From Opitutales bacterium (lineage in GTDB: Bacteria; Verrucomicrobiota; Verrucomicrobiia; Opitutales; Coraliomargaritaceae), in the NCBI GenBank assembly GCA_018607135.1, contig JABBCA010000084.1, positions 1 through 40,782 of the forward strand: 40,782 bases of DNA, in the 5' to 3' direction. Positions 22,139 to 31,089 of the stretch are shown here, piece after piece (within the stretch, counting starts at the first letter, position 1; every line of letters begins with the position of its first letter). The position numbers and the translations under genes were made by a program. The notes under the pieces were generated by a model. That model worked only from the letters and a program-made list of their open reading frames with translations. It was not told the origin of the DNA and did not search any database.

Positions 22139-23383
22139 TTATACTTCCCTACCTTGATGCACCAAACCAAGCACTTTTTCAACATAGATTTCCATCGAAT
22201 GCTGATCCATCAAACGTTGACGGCATTCTTTGGCGATACTCGCACCTGCATCAGGCAGCTCTAAGAAACGTTGAATCGATTGAACCATAGCTCCGACGTC
22301 ATCTCGCTCGTAGAGCAAAGCGGTTTCGCCGTCTTTAACGATTTCTTGAATACCGCCATCGCGTGAAATCAAACATGGCAAGCCGGACAGCATCGCCTCT
22401 ACTGGCGTCATAGGCAACGGATCGTCGCAACGACTCGTAAAAAGCAGTGCATCGTAATTTGCGTAGTGTTCGGACAACTCCCCAGGTCGGATCGCAACCA
22501 TCTCTACCGAGTCAGACAAGCCCATCTCATTGATGCGCTCACGCATTTCCTTGCGCTCAATGGGCTCTCCCATGCCGAAGATATCTAGGCTTACTTGTTC
22601 GCCTGCATCTTTTAGTTGGGCAAATGCTTCTAATGCAAGCTCTGGAGCCTTATCAGTAGATAAGCGGCCCGCCCACATGAAGCGGCCATTGTGTGTATAC
22701 ACTCGCTTCGGGGTGACTTCGCTGAGATTCAATGCTGAATGCACGACTGGAACCGATTCTATACCTACGACACCGTTTCGCATTAAAGATTCCTTCAAGT
22801 CGGCGCTCGCAAACCATGCATTCGAAAAGCTCAACTCTGAACCTGTGTAAACAGGCAACAGCCTCTGAGTGCGACGCCGCCCACCCGATATCGTCATTAA
22901 TAACTTTTTAACTCGTGCACTCAATGAATGCTGCTGCTTCCACCACCATTGCCATGGGTCCATATCGAAGACATCTGGTTGCAACCAGTTAGTGTGTAGA
23001 TCAAAAGCAACACGCAAGCCGCGGTCTTGCAATCGCTTGAATAAAGACTTGGATAACTGAGAGCAGCCCCAAACAAGCACCAGGTCTGGCTTAAAACGTT
23101 CGATCCGATAATCGACGATAGCAGCATTTTCCAATTCAATTGCCAATACATCTTGGTAACTGAGTTGTCTCAGTTCCTCGTCAGACATCACTGCCGACAA
23201 AATCAGCTCACGAAACACCCCCTTATCTGAAGCCACGCCACCGGGTGGGACACGATAGTTCGAAGTCAACACCTGTAAGCGATGCCCCTGCTTCGACAAG
23301 GCCTCAGCGACTTGCTGGCAACGGGCATCATGACCGCTCGATCCAAGCGGTGGATAAAAACTGGTGACAACAAGGATCTTCAC
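22139..23383 (-). CDS. Glycosyltransferase family 4 (GT-B fold)
   Basis: 414 aa with a GTG start that gives the typical opening VKILVVTSFYPPLGSSGHD. The N-terminal Rossmann domain has a GGVA-type acceptor loop. The C-terminal donor domain has FMWAGRLSTDKAPELALEAF and the E-x7-E type segment EAMLSGLPCLISRDGG, characteristic of GT4 retaining enzymes using nucleotide sugars. The product could be a cell-surface glycan or glycolipid; donor and acceptor are unknown. It lies between ptsI and the Hpt gene on the minus strand. Confidence 0.9.
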   Translation of the reverse strand: MKILVVTSFYPPLGSSGHDARCQQVAEALSKQGHRLQVLTSNYRVPPGGVASDKGVFRELILSAVMSDEELRQLSYQDVLAIELENAAIVDYRIERFKPDLVLVWGCSQLSKSLFKRLQDRGLRVAFDLHTNWLQPDVFDMDPWQWWWKQQHSLSARVKKLLMTISGGRRRTQRLLPVYTGSELSFSNAWFASADLKESLMRNGVVGIESVPVVHSALNLSEVTPKRVYTHNGRFMWAGRLSTDKAPELALEAFAQLKDAGEQVSLDIFGMGEPIERKEMRERINEMGLSDSVEMVAIRPGELSEHYANYDALLFTSRCDDPLPMTPVEAMLSGLPCLISRDGGIQEIVKDGETALLYERDDVGAMVQSIQRFLELPDAGASIAKECRQRLMDQHSMEIYVEKVLGLVHQGREV

Positions 23384-23480
23384 GAATTAATAGAATAACA
23401 ATCACAGGTAGTTAACGCCACCTACATAGCAAACGAATTGTGAAAAATTTGAGCTCGATCGCAAAAAAAAGTAAGCTTGC

Positions 23481-25241
23481 CTACTTCAATAAGTCGCCAA
23501 TTGAGTCGTTTTTAAAAGACTCTAACAAGTCCATCGTTTTAGCAGACGAATTTGACTCCAATACATCCACTACTAATTGCTGAGCCGCTTTCATGTTGAT
23601 TTGTCGTATTAAATACTTCACCTCTGGGAGACTACTGGCCGTCAGGCTCAGCGAACTAGCCCCCATGCCGACCAGCAAGGCGGCAAACATCGGTTCTCCT
23701 GCAATTTCACCACAGATACTGACTGGAATCTTGGCCTGATTACCACCATCGATAATTGCCTTGATGGTTCTTAAAACGGCAGGATGAGCTGGATCGTAAA
23801 GGTGTGCCACGCGATCATTCAATCGGTCCACGGCCATTAGATACTGGATCAAATCATTCGTGCCAATGCTTAGAAAATCCGCTTGTTCAGCTATTAAATC
23901 GACCACAATCGCAGCACTGGGCACTTCAACCATTGCACCAACCTCGATGTTTTCATCAAAAGCAATGCCCTGCTCACGCAGTTCCCTTTTCACTGATTCA
24001 AGGACCTCATTTGCACGGCGGAGTTCCACGACACCACTGATCATTGGATACATGAGCTTCACATTTCCATTCGCACTGGCCCGTAAAATTGCTCGTAGCT
24101 GAGTTTTAAAAATACCTATGTTTTCCAAACAAAAACGTATGGCACGAAATCCCATAAAAGAGTTGTCCTCTTTCACGCGTTGATCGCCAATCGTCTTATC
24201 GCCTCCAACATCTAAAGTGCGTATGATCACAGGATTGCTACCTGAGGCTTTGGCAACAGCGACATACTCGTCATATTGAACTTCTTCTGAAGGGTAGCCG
24301 TGGTGACGAAGAAAAATCCCCTCCGTTCGAAACAAGCCGACGCCATCAAGTTGCATCGATAGAGCCTGCTCCATATCTTGAGCACCCTCCACATTTGCCA
24401 TCAAGTCGATGGCAACACCATCCTTGGTGCAGCTAGGCTCAGCAATCGAACTCGCGTAAATAGTATCGAGCTTCTTACGCTCCGTAGCCAGCTTACCATA
24501 CTTGTAGAGGCGCTCTTGCGTCGGATTGATAACAATGATGCCGTCATGACCATCCAATAGAATTTGGTCACCACTCTTGATATGCTTCGTCGCATCATGC
24601 ATTCCCACGACTGCAGGAATGCGTAAAGAACGAGCCATAATCACTGAATGACTGGTCTTGCCACCCACATCCGTCGCAAAGCCCAATAACTTGCTTCGAT
24701 CCATATCAGCCGTGTCCGAAGGGGTGATATCTTCAGAAATGACAATACTATCGCTAGGAATATCTCCCAAATTGACTTTTTGCATCCCTATCAAGTTATG
24801 CAATAAACGTCGGGTCACATCGCGAATGTCCGAAACACGCTCTTTGAGGTATTCATCCTCCATAGAACTGAAGAAGGAAATGTAACGTTGAGCGACATTG
24901 TTATAACAGTGCTCCACATTCTTCTGCAAATTACGCACCTCACTCGCAACTTCAGAAATCAATGCACTGTCTTCGAGCACCATCAAATGAGCATCAAAAA
25001 TTGCAGCCTCACCATCTCCTAAGCTCTCAGCCACCTTATTTCGAACCGCTGTGATCTCAGCACGCGTCTCTATAATCGCCTGCTCTAGGCGCTCCATCTC
25101 AGACTCAACTGCCGTCTCAGCTATATCGAAATTGGGCACCTCCAATTGGTTCTGTAAATAGACCAAAGCGGTGCCATGGGCCACCCCTGGAGATGCAGGA
25201 ATGCCTTCTAAAATGATTTCTTTGCTTACAGGTTTGGACAC
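23481..25241 (-). CDS. ptsI: PTS enzyme I (phosphoenolpyruvate-protein phosphotransferase)
   Basis: 586 aa (E. coli 575) with a GTG start. It takes phosphate from PEP and passes it to HPr. Domains are the N-terminal helical HPr-binding part (about 25-145), the phospho-histidine domain with His198 in GGKTSHSVIMARS, and the C-terminal PEP-binding TIM barrel (LFRTEGIFLRH, IRTLDVGGDK, GTNDLIQYLMAVDR, and the catalytic Cys in SICGEIAGE). No ptsH or enzyme II gene is adjacent; ispE lies 65 bases upstream and a glycosyltransferase downstream. It may serve sugar uptake encoded elsewhere or a regulatory PTS. Confidence 0.96.
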   Translation of the reverse strand: MSKPVSKEIILEGIPASPGVAHGTALVYLQNQLEVPNFDIAETAVESEMERLEQAIIETRAEITAVRNKVAESLGDGEAAIFDAHLMVLEDSALISEVASEVRNLQKNVEHCYNNVAQRYISFFSSMEDEYLKERVSDIRDVTRRLLHNLIGMQKVNLGDIPSDSIVISEDITPSDTADMDRSKLLGFATDVGGKTSHSVIMARSLRIPAVVGMHDATKHIKSGDQILLDGHDGIIVINPTQERLYKYGKLATERKKLDTIYASSIAEPSCTKDGVAIDLMANVEGAQDMEQALSMQLDGVGLFRTEGIFLRHHGYPSEEVQYDEYVAVAKASGSNPVIIRTLDVGGDKTIGDQRVKEDNSFMGFRAIRFCLENIGIFKTQLRAILRASANGNVKLMYPMISGVVELRRANEVLESVKRELREQGIAFDENIEVGAMVEVPSAAIVVDLIAEQADFLSIGTNDLIQYLMAVDRLNDRVAHLYDPAHPAVLRTIKAIIDGGNQAKIPVSICGEIAGEPMFAALLVGMGASSLSLTASSLPEVKYLIRQINMKAAQQLVVDVLESNSSAKTMDLLESFKNDSIGDLLK

Positions 25242-25306
25242 TGGATTAGTTATAAAGTAAATGTGGGCATTACAGCAATAGCACCTCGTATATTCATATT
25301 TTCAAA

Positions 25307-26248
25307 TCATGAGACTGAAGTGACAACCCAAAAGGCAGAGTCCCCCCAAGCATCACAACAAATTTCATGCAATCGAGAAAATGAACATATATTTTCGTTA
25401 AGTATTGAAAAGCAACAACTTCCACTGCCACTCATTAAAGCCGAAATCCCCTTCTCACGAAGAAGTTCCAATAAGCAGGCCAAGCTAATGTATTTATACC
25501 CGACAATCGGCTCGAACGAATTAAAAAGCAAGACCCTAGGTTCCTGCGACTTTATAAATTCTTGCACTCGTAACTGAGCATCAGAGGCAGACTCATAACT
25601 CGCTGGAGCATGCCTGCGCAGCTGTCCGTATGCCCAGTGCGTATTGATACTATAATTGGGCCGAAATAAAGCGATTGGTAAGCCACGAAGCACTTCTGCT
25701 AAACTCGAATCCAAGGGTTTAATCACTTCCCCCCTACCACTCATCAATGAGGGACGCGGATCGATAAAGAACGGGCAATCCGAGCCCAACTCTGCTGCCA
25801 ATTTGAGCAATTCAAACTTAGACAATCGCTCGCCCATCAGTTGGTTCATCCCCAACAAAGCAGTCGAAGCATTACTACTGCCCCCACCCAAACCTGCACC
25901 CATCGGAATGCTTTTCTCTAAATCAAATTCGAAATACACCGCCTCTCCAACAGCTTCTCGAAACAATCTAGCAGCTTTTAAAACGAGATTATCCAAACCA
26001 ATGGGCACCTCCGGATCGGTGCAGCTCAAAGTATCCGCTGTTCCATGAGCACGCGCAACCTTAAGCTGGTCCCCAAAATCCAATGCCACCACGACCGATG
26101 TGAGCGCGTGAAAACCGTCTGCTTGTGGTCCATGGACGGATAGCATTAAATTTACCTTCGCTGGAGACGCGAGCTCGACTGTGTCTAAGGCAACACTCAT
26201 ACCATCGTTCATACGCAGAGAATTTGCGGTCGCCAAACAAAATAACAT
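25307..26248 (-). CDS. ispE: 4-diphosphocytidyl-2-C-methyl-D-erythritol kinase
   Basis: GHMP-family kinase of the MEP isoprenoid pathway that phosphorylates CDP-ME. 313 aa from ATG 26248, but in-frame ATGs at 26212 and 26200 give the more usual length (E. coli 283), and the first 15 residues look unlike the family, so the true start may be internal. Motifs are SPAKVNLMLSV (substrate Lys), the ATP loop PMGAGLGGGSSNAS, and the C-terminal LMSGSGSCCFSI glycine motif. It diverges from pyrF (44 bases) and is followed by ptsI. ispD is on the other strand less than 1 kb away. Confidence 0.93.
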   Translation of the reverse strand: MLFCLATANSLRMNDGMSVALDTVELASPAKVNLMLSVHGPQADGFHALTSVVVALDFGDQLKVARAHGTADTLSCTDPEVPIGLDNLVLKAARLFREAVGEAVYFEFDLEKSIPMGAGLGGGSSNASTALLGMNQLMGERLSKFELLKLAAELGSDCPFFIDPRPSLMSGRGEVIKPLDSSLAEVLRGLPIALFRPNYSINTHWAYGQLRRHAPASYESASDAQLRVQEFIKSQEPRVLLFNSFEPIVGYKYISLACLLELLREKGISALMSGSGSCCFSILNENICSFSRLHEICCDAWGDSAFWVVTSVS

Positions 26249-26292
26249 TTTTGCACTTTGCCTTCAGCACTTAGACTGCTACTTCATACTAC

Positions 26293-26994
26293 ATGTCGAA
26301 TCAAAATAATTGCGCACTCATTTTAGCACTAGATCTAGAAACACGCGAAGAGGCTTTCGCGATGTTGGATCGCTTAGGCGACTCCATCGAATGGGTCAAA
26401 ATCGGCTTACAGCTATTCACTGCCTATGGGCCTGACTTCGTCCGGGAAATCGCCGACAAGGGCTATAAAGTTTTCCTCGATCTAAAGCTCTACGACATTC
26501 CCAATACAGTTGCCAAAGCAGTGCAAAGTATCGCCAGCCTGCCCGTCCAACTACTCACCTTGCATGGCTCTGGTGGATCCGAAATGCTCGAATGGGCAAA
26601 TAAGGCACGGGCCGATCACGCGCCCAATCTTAACTTGCTAGCAGTCACCGTTCTAACCTCAATGAACGAGACGCAGCTACGTGAACTCAATATTAAAGCA
26701 ACTCCGGAGCAGCAAGTCATCCACCTAGCGAACATGAGTCTCAATGCCGGCATTCAAGGTCTGGTCTGCTCATCTTTAGAGTTATGTCCACTTCGAGCGC
26801 GCTTCGGCAACGATCCAATCATTGTCACACCAGGAATTCGCCCAGCGGGTAGTTCTGCGGATGAGCAAAAACGTATCATGACACCTACAGCGGCAGCCGC
26901 TGCAGGCTCCAGCTACATCGTTGTAGGACGCCCAATCCTCAAAGCTGACGATCCAGCCCATGCGGCACATGCCATTCAGGCAGAGCTCGCTTAA
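26293..26994 (+). CDS. pyrF: Orotidine 5'-phosphate decarboxylase
   Basis: 233 aa TIM-barrel enzyme converting OMP to UMP, the last step of pyrimidine synthesis. Catalytic motif FLDLKLYDIPNTV (Lys and Asp of the D-x-K-x-x-D tetrad), N-terminal ILALDLETREEA, and the phosphate-binding C terminus TPGIRPAG and YIVVGRPILKADDP. Length and motifs match the bacterial short type (E. coli 245). Start ATG 26293 after TTCATACTAC, no Shine-Dalgarno. ispD begins 20 bases downstream, so the two are likely one transcript. Confidence 0.96.
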   Translation: MSNQNNCALILALDLETREEAFAMLDRLGDSIEWVKIGLQLFTAYGPDFVREIADKGYKVFLDLKLYDIPNTVAKAVQSIASLPVQLLTLHGSGGSEMLEWANKARADHAPNLNLLAVTVLTSMNETQLRELNIKATPEQQVIHLANMSLNAGIQGLVCSSLELCPLRARFGNDPIIVTPGIRPAGSSADEQKRIMTPTAAAAAGSSYIVVGRPILKADDPAHAAHAIQAELA

Positions 26995-27014
26995 ATTCCA
27001 TTCGTCACACGCCT

Positions 27015-27713
27015 ATGTCTCGCACTGCAATACTCCTCGCTGCCGGAAGCGGCAGTCGTATGCAAGGTAATGTTCAAGACAAAGTCCTCGAGCCACTCAA
27101 TGGCTTGCCCATTTTCCTGCACAGCGCGCAAGCATTCTTGGACTCTAAGGTCGTTGATCAATTGACTATTGTTTATCGCGATGAGGAACAGCGACACGCA
27201 CTTACAGAGTCACTGCAACGTATTGATTTAGGCACTGTAACAGTCACGTGGGCACTGGGTGGTAAAGAAAGACAAGACTCCGTATTCAACGCACTTCGAG
27301 CACAAGCTGAAAACTGCCAACAAGTATTCATACACGATAGCGCACGCCCACTCATCACCAGTGCTGCAATACGTTCCATCGCCGACTCATTGAATACCCA
27401 CAAAGCAGCCGTGCTCGCACATCCAGTGGTGGACACGATTAAGCGCATACCTAAAGCAAATGGACTTCAAGACATCACCCTCGAAGACCTAGAACGCGAC
27501 CGACTCTGGGCAATGGAGACACCGCAAGCATTTGATTTTCAAACCATTTTGAAGGCCTATCAGCACGTAAAAAAGAATGCGCTCAGCATAACAGACGACA
27601 CCGCAGCCGTCGCAACCATCGGCATACAGACCACCATCGTGCCCAACGACTCGCCAAACATTAAAATCACCACTGCAGGCGATTTAAAGTTCGCGGAGTT
27701 CCTTTGCGCATAG
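27015..27713 (+). CDS. ispD: 2-C-methyl-D-erythritol 4-phosphate cytidylyltransferase
   Basis: 232 aa (E. coli 236). Third step of the MEP pathway, joining CTP and MEP to CDP-ME. CTP-binding loop AILLAAGSGSRMQG at the N terminus, then VFIHDSARPLIT, LAHPVVDTIKRI, LWAMETPQAF and the closing ITTAGDLKFAE, all standard for IspD. Fused IspF is absent. It lies 20 bases after pyrF. A pair of strong hairpins at 27723-27799 begins 10 bases past the stop and may end its transcript. Confidence 0.96.
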   Translation: MSRTAILLAAGSGSRMQGNVQDKVLEPLNGLPIFLHSAQAFLDSKVVDQLTIVYRDEEQRHALTESLQRIDLGTVTVTWALGGKERQDSVFNALRAQAENCQQVFIHDSARPLITSAAIRSIADSLNTHKAAVLAHPVVDTIKRIPKANGLQDITLEDLERDRLWAMETPQAFDFQTILKAYQHVKKNALSITDDTAAVATIGIQTTIVPNDSPNIKITTAGDLKFAEFLCA

Positions 27714-27722
27714 GCTTAGCCC

Positions 27723-27799
27723 AAAGGAGGACGGACATTCCTGTCCGTCATATTGCACCTGCCCCCTGACAAACAAGGACAAGAATGTCCTTGCTCCTT
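27723..27799. repeat. Two-hairpin REP/BIME-like palindromic repeat
   Basis: Two inverted arms of about 25 bases (27724-27748 and 27775-27799) match each other in opposite orientation at about 21 of 25 positions. Each arm also folds alone: GACGGACA-TTCC-TGTCCGTC is a perfect 8-bp stem with tetraloop, and AAGGACA-AGAA-TGTCCTT a perfect 7-bp stem with tetraloop. It lies between the convergent ispD and the small lipoprotein gene. Confidence 0.75.
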
Positions 27800-27804
27800 A
27801 AAAC

Positions 27805-27833
27805 AAAAAAGCGGCCCACAAATGGACCGCTTT
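27805..27833 (-). terminator. Terminator of the entericidin-like gene
   Basis: Read on the minus strand: stem AAAGCGGTCC / GGGCCGCTTT with one internal mismatch, loop ATTTGT, followed by a T tract. It begins about 30 bases beyond the small lipoprotein stop codon. Confidence 0.8.
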
Positions 27834-27862
27834 GATATAAAAGATATAGAGCTGCAGCCTAT

Positions 27863-28000
27863 CTAGCTACCTGCGTTTTGCATCTTCTCGCCAAGATTCT
27901 CCACGTCTTCGCCGAGGCCCTTCATTGTGTTGCAACCAGATAGAACTAGAGCTGAAATGATTAAAGCAGCAGCGATCAGTCGTTGTAATGTCTTATTCAT
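27863..28000 (-). CDS. Entericidin-like small lipoprotein
   Basis: 45 aa. A signal sequence RLIAAALIISALVLSGC ends in a lipobox (LSGC, lipidated Cys23). The mature peptide is only 23 residues (CNTMKGLGEDVENLGEKMQN), with the G.GEDVE..G motif of the entericidin EcnA/EcnB family. It would be anchored in a membrane facing the periplasm. Known members are tied to envelope stress or stationary-phase lysis, but the role here is unknown. It has its own terminator at 27805-27833; the OppF-like gene lies 42 bases upstream on the same strand. Confidence 0.85.
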   Translation of the reverse strand: MNKTLQRLIAAALIISALVLSGCNTMKGLGEDVENLGEKMQNAGS

Positions 28001-28042
28001 GGGAGTAAAATTAACCGCTTGTGCGGGAGAATCAAGTGTAAG

Positions 28043-28852
28043 CTACAACTTTGGCACCGCCTCCAGTAGTTTTACCGTGTAAGGGTGTTGCGGGTTAGAA
28101 TAAATCTCATCCGCAGAAGCTTGCTCCACGATTTGCCCCTCGGTCATCACCAGCACCTGATCACTAATGTGCTCCACCACTGCTAAATCGTGTGCAATAA
28201 ATAAATAAGTAAGCCCTAGCTCGTCCTGCAAGTCCTGCAGTAAATTAACAATCTGCGCCTGCACTGAAACATCGAGCGCACTGACAGGCTCATCGCAAAT
28301 GATAAAATCTGGCTCCACCGCGAGTGCGCGAGCGATCCCTATACGTTGACGTTGACCTCCACTAAACTGGTGTGGGTAGCGCTTCATAAACTCAGCACTC
28401 AAGCCCACTTTCTCGAGGAGCTCCGCGACACGCGCTTCTTTCTGCGAACGCGACCACTGCTTAAAGTGAATATCCAGCGGCTCCGCGATGATGCTGTAAA
28501 TCGTCATACGCGGATTTAAGGAGCCAAACGGATCCTGGAAAATAACCTGGATCTTCTTTCGATACGGAAAGAAATCAGACCGCGATAAATGCGCCAAGTC
28601 TTGGCCCTCATATGAGACCGTGCCTTCAGTAATCGGAACCAAGCGAGCAATCGCCCGCCCTGTCGTGGTCTTACCGCTGCCACTTTCACCGACGAGGCCA
28701 ACCGTCTGCCCACGCATTACATCAAAGGAAATGCCATCCACCGCCTTCACCACGTCAACTGTGCGTTGCAAGACACCCCCCTTAATTGGAAAATGCACTT
28801 TCAAGTCACGAACTGAGAGCAATGGGCTTTCGACTGGAGAATCAGAAGACAT
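28043..28852 (-). CDS. Oligopeptide-type ABC transporter ATP-binding protein (OppF/DppF-like)
   Basis: 269 aa ATPase. Walker A GESGSGKT (55-62), Q-loop [15 protein letters not shown], signature [15 protein letters not shown] (163-177), Walker [14 protein letters not shown]-loop FIAHDLAV, and the C-terminal [14 protein letters not shown] of the Opp/Dpp family, though the usual longer tail after it is absent. No permease, OppD or binding protein is adjacent: neighbours are a phosphatase-family gene and a small lipoprotein. It must pair with components encoded elsewhere, or its operon has been broken up. Confidence 0.92.
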   Translation of the reverse strand: MSSDSPVESPLLSVRDLKVHFPIKGGVLQRTVDVVKAVDGISFDVMRGQTVGLVGESGSGKTTTGRAIARLVPITEGTVSYEGQDLAHLSRSDFFPYRKKIQVIFQDPFGSLNPRMTIYSIIAEPLDIHFKQWSRSQKEARVAELLEKVGLSAEFMKRYPHQFSGGQRQRIGIARALAVEPDFIICDEPVSALDVSVQAQIVNLLQDLQDELGLTYLFIAHDLAVVEHISDQVLVMTEGQIVEQASADEIYSNPQHPYTVKLLEAVPKL

Positions 28853-28907
28853 ACCTACACAGAAATAGTGCTAAACGTAAGGAGCGCAACTGTTGTTCAA
28901 ATTAAGT

Positions 28908-29792
28908 TTAAACATCCGAAAAACAAGCGCGCACCGCATCAGCCAGCTCATCACTGGTCGCATACATGACTCCCTCGTGATTCATAAACGTCGAGTCCTC
29001 ACGATTCAGATCCAAACGACCTCCAGAAAAATTCGTCACCGGTCGCCCTACTGCGGCATAGACCGCAGCGGTGGACGCGAAATCCCAGATCGACCCGCCG
29101 CCTGCTGTCATTTTTGGCACTTTGAAATAACAAGCGGGCGCATGCGCCAAAACACTCAGCGCATTCATCACCGCACCCCCACCAATCTCGATCTCCCAAT
29201 TCGTCATGCCCATCCGTTGAGCCACTCGTTCCATCCCAGAAACCATCGCCTCTCGCTGTGGGTGTGCATCAAAACTGCAGTCGCAATAAAAACGTAAAGT
29301 TGTATCTGGGCTTTCGGAGGCAGCCGGCGCCCAAGGCTCATGATTGCGAAACACTCCCACGCCGTCTATCGCGTGCCACAAGACACCGTCAACTGGATCA
29401 TAGATCACACCGAGCACTGGTTGCCCTTGACTTGAAACCAACGCAATCGAAACCGCATAACCCGGCATCCTTTGTGCGAATGGCAAGGTCCCATCCAGCG
29501 GATCAATGCACCAAAAATAGTCCTGCTGAAAACGGCTCCCATCATCTTCCTGCTCTTCAGTTAATAATGCCAAATCATATGGCTCTAAAGTCGGCACGAG
29601 ATGCTTCAATAGGATCCCTTGGCTCAGCTCGTCCACTTCAGTCACTACTTGCGTGGCGAGGCTCTCGCACCCCTCTTTGCGCTGCACCACAAAATCACGC
29701 TGGCTATAGTCTTGAATTAAAGCACCTGCTTCTAGAGCAGCCCGACTAGCAATAACTATGAGTTCCCTTAGAGTTACCAGGTCCAAATTCAT
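28908..29792 (-). CDS. Inositol monophosphatase family protein (CysQ/IMPase-like)
   Basis: 294 aa, Mg-dependent, Li-sensitive phosphatase fold. Metal ligands: Glu79/80 in LLTEEQED, CIDPLDGTLPF (Asp97, Asp100), and GGGSIWDFASTAAV near 231-244. Members hydrolyse inositol phosphates, 3'-phosphoadenosine phosphates, histidinol phosphate or fructose bisphosphate, and the substrate cannot be told here. The protein opens directly with MNLDLVTLRELIVIAS, supporting ATG 29792. The OppF-like gene is 55 bases downstream. Upstream is a 291-base gap (29793-30083) in which I find no gene or RNA I would defend. Confidence 0.86.
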   Translation of the reverse strand: MNLDLVTLRELIVIASRAALEAGALIQDYSQRDFVVQRKEGCESLATQVVTEVDELSQGILLKHLVPTLEPYDLALLTEEQEDDGSRFQQDYFWCIDPLDGTLPFAQRMPGYAVSIALVSSQGQPVLGVIYDPVDGVLWHAIDGVGVFRNHEPWAPAASESPDTTLRFYCDCSFDAHPQREAMVSGMERVAQRMGMTNWEIEIGGGAVMNALSVLAHAPACYFKVPKMTAGGGSIWDFASTAAVYAAVGRPVTNFSGGRLDLNREDSTFMNHEGVMYATSDELADAVRACFSDV

Positions 29793-30083
29793 AAGTAACA
29801 GCGTAGGCAGATACCATTAGTGGAGCAAAACAAATAGCACACCGTGAAACAATTGCTGGCCCATAAAAAGAGCGCATACAAATCAAATAAATTGTGGGCT
29901 TTAAGCGTAGTCAATGTGAGCCTAACAGATCAATCGTTCCGTGGTTCTCGGGTAACCCAATGGCTGAACTCATATTGGCTATTTCGACTTGATTTGAATT
30001 ATGCACCAGATTGCCGACATGATTCAGCACTTCAGAGCCCAACGTAGGAAAATAGAATTACTTACAGACAACAACTAAACGAT

Positions 30084-31082
30084 TCAATCGCATGTATCCT
30101 CCTCCAAAAGCTGCGCACACACTTCCCAAGCTAAACGTTCGCTATAGCTATGAATCTTCCAGTGCCCGGGGCTCCAGCCTTTTAGAAAGCGATGAAAATC
30201 CGTCCATGCGACTGCATACAAACGACGCCAATCCGTCTCTAAGGCATTGAAATCTAAATGCGATTCTCCTGCAGTCAGCGCCGCACGTAGCTCACTGAAA
30301 TAGAAGTCGAGCAACTTCGCCTCATTGGCTTCACACGATACTTCATCCAGGCAACTCCCTATAAAATAAGCGACGTCCTTCATGCCACACCCCGCACCTA
30401 CATATTGGAAATCCACTGCCGCAACCCCCTGCCCCGCGCCTGCAAAGCAAAAGTTGGCAAGCTTGGCATCGCCATGCACCAAGGTTTGATAAGCGCTCGC
30501 CTTCAATTTTGCATCGATTCTCTCGGCTGCTGCATAGAGCGCTGGATCTTCATTCGCTAAAACCTTCAACTCATCGGGTCGTGTTTCTAAATGCCAGTAA
30601 GTGCCACTCTCCCACAAATCCACAGGAGCCTCCTGCATAAAAATCGCATGGAAATGTGCCAACCATGTAAGGCATGCGCGCACATCAAATACACTCACTT
30701 GATTCCTTCTCTGAGAAAAATCAGCAGCGTCCAAATCCTCCATAATCATAACCACTTCATCACCATGCGTCTCAACATTAAAGCACTGCGGCACGCGGCA
30801 TGAATCACTGCAGCGACTCGCATAGTGACGATACCAAGCGGTCTCCACCTGATAAGACTTCAATTTGCGCTCATGCGATATGTCGGTATTCCATCCACGT
30901 GGATGGTCCTTTGCTTTTGGAGGCGCGACGTGTTTTACGATCACGCTGGATAGCGCTCCACCATCGAGCTCATAACGCACGATGGAGCCATACCCACTCC
31001 ACAGCTTTTGAATCGTTTCACAATGGCGTATCGCGCTCGCTCCAGTGACTCGGAGCACCATCGCCTGTATCGATGCATTCAT
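30084..31082 (-). CDS. Small-molecule kinase, phosphotransferase/EcKinase-like
   Basis: 332 aa protein-kinase-like fold of the aminoglycoside/choline/ecdysteroid kinase group. ATP-lysine region [11 protein letters not shown], hinge [13 protein letters not shown], catalytic loop [11 protein letters not shown] (203-211), and metal-binding Asp224 in [11 protein letters not shown], followed by DVAYFIGSC. The substrate is unknown; resistance should not be assumed, since most chromosomal members phosphorylate metabolites. It starts 7 bases after the YjdM gene and must be co-transcribed with it. Confidence 0.82.
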   Translation of the reverse strand: MNASIQAMVLRVTGASAIRHCETIQKLWSGYGSIVRYELDGGALSSVIVKHVAPPKAKDHPRGWNTDISHERKLKSYQVETAWYRHYASRCSDSCRVPQCFNVETHGDEVVMIMEDLDAADFSQRRNQVSVFDVRACLTWLAHFHAIFMQEAPVDLWESGTYWHLETRPDELKVLANEDPALYAAAERIDAKLKASAYQTLVHGDAKLANFCFAGAGQGVAAVDFQYVGAGCGMKDVAYFIGSCLDEVSCEANEAKLLDFYFSELRAALTAGESHLDFNALETDWRRLYAVAWTDFHRFLKGWSPGHWKIHSYSERLAWEVCAQLLEEDTCD

Positions 31083-31089
31083 TCGACGA

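Noticed and set aside
29844-30047. 67-codon GTG-started ORF in the gap between the IMPase-family and kinase genes
   Set aside because: No ribosome site, no recognisable family, composition like translated non-coding sequence, and orientation opposite to all neighbours.
30891-30906. Perfect 16-bp palindrome CCATCCACGTGGATGG
   Set aside because: It lies inside the kinase coding sequence (codons for HPRGW) and no second copy is seen; probably chance.
30084-31082. Kinase as an antibiotic resistance gene
   Set aside because: Only the general fold and the HGD motif are shared with aminoglycoside phosphotransferases; chromosomal context and the EcKinase-like motifs point to a metabolite kinase.
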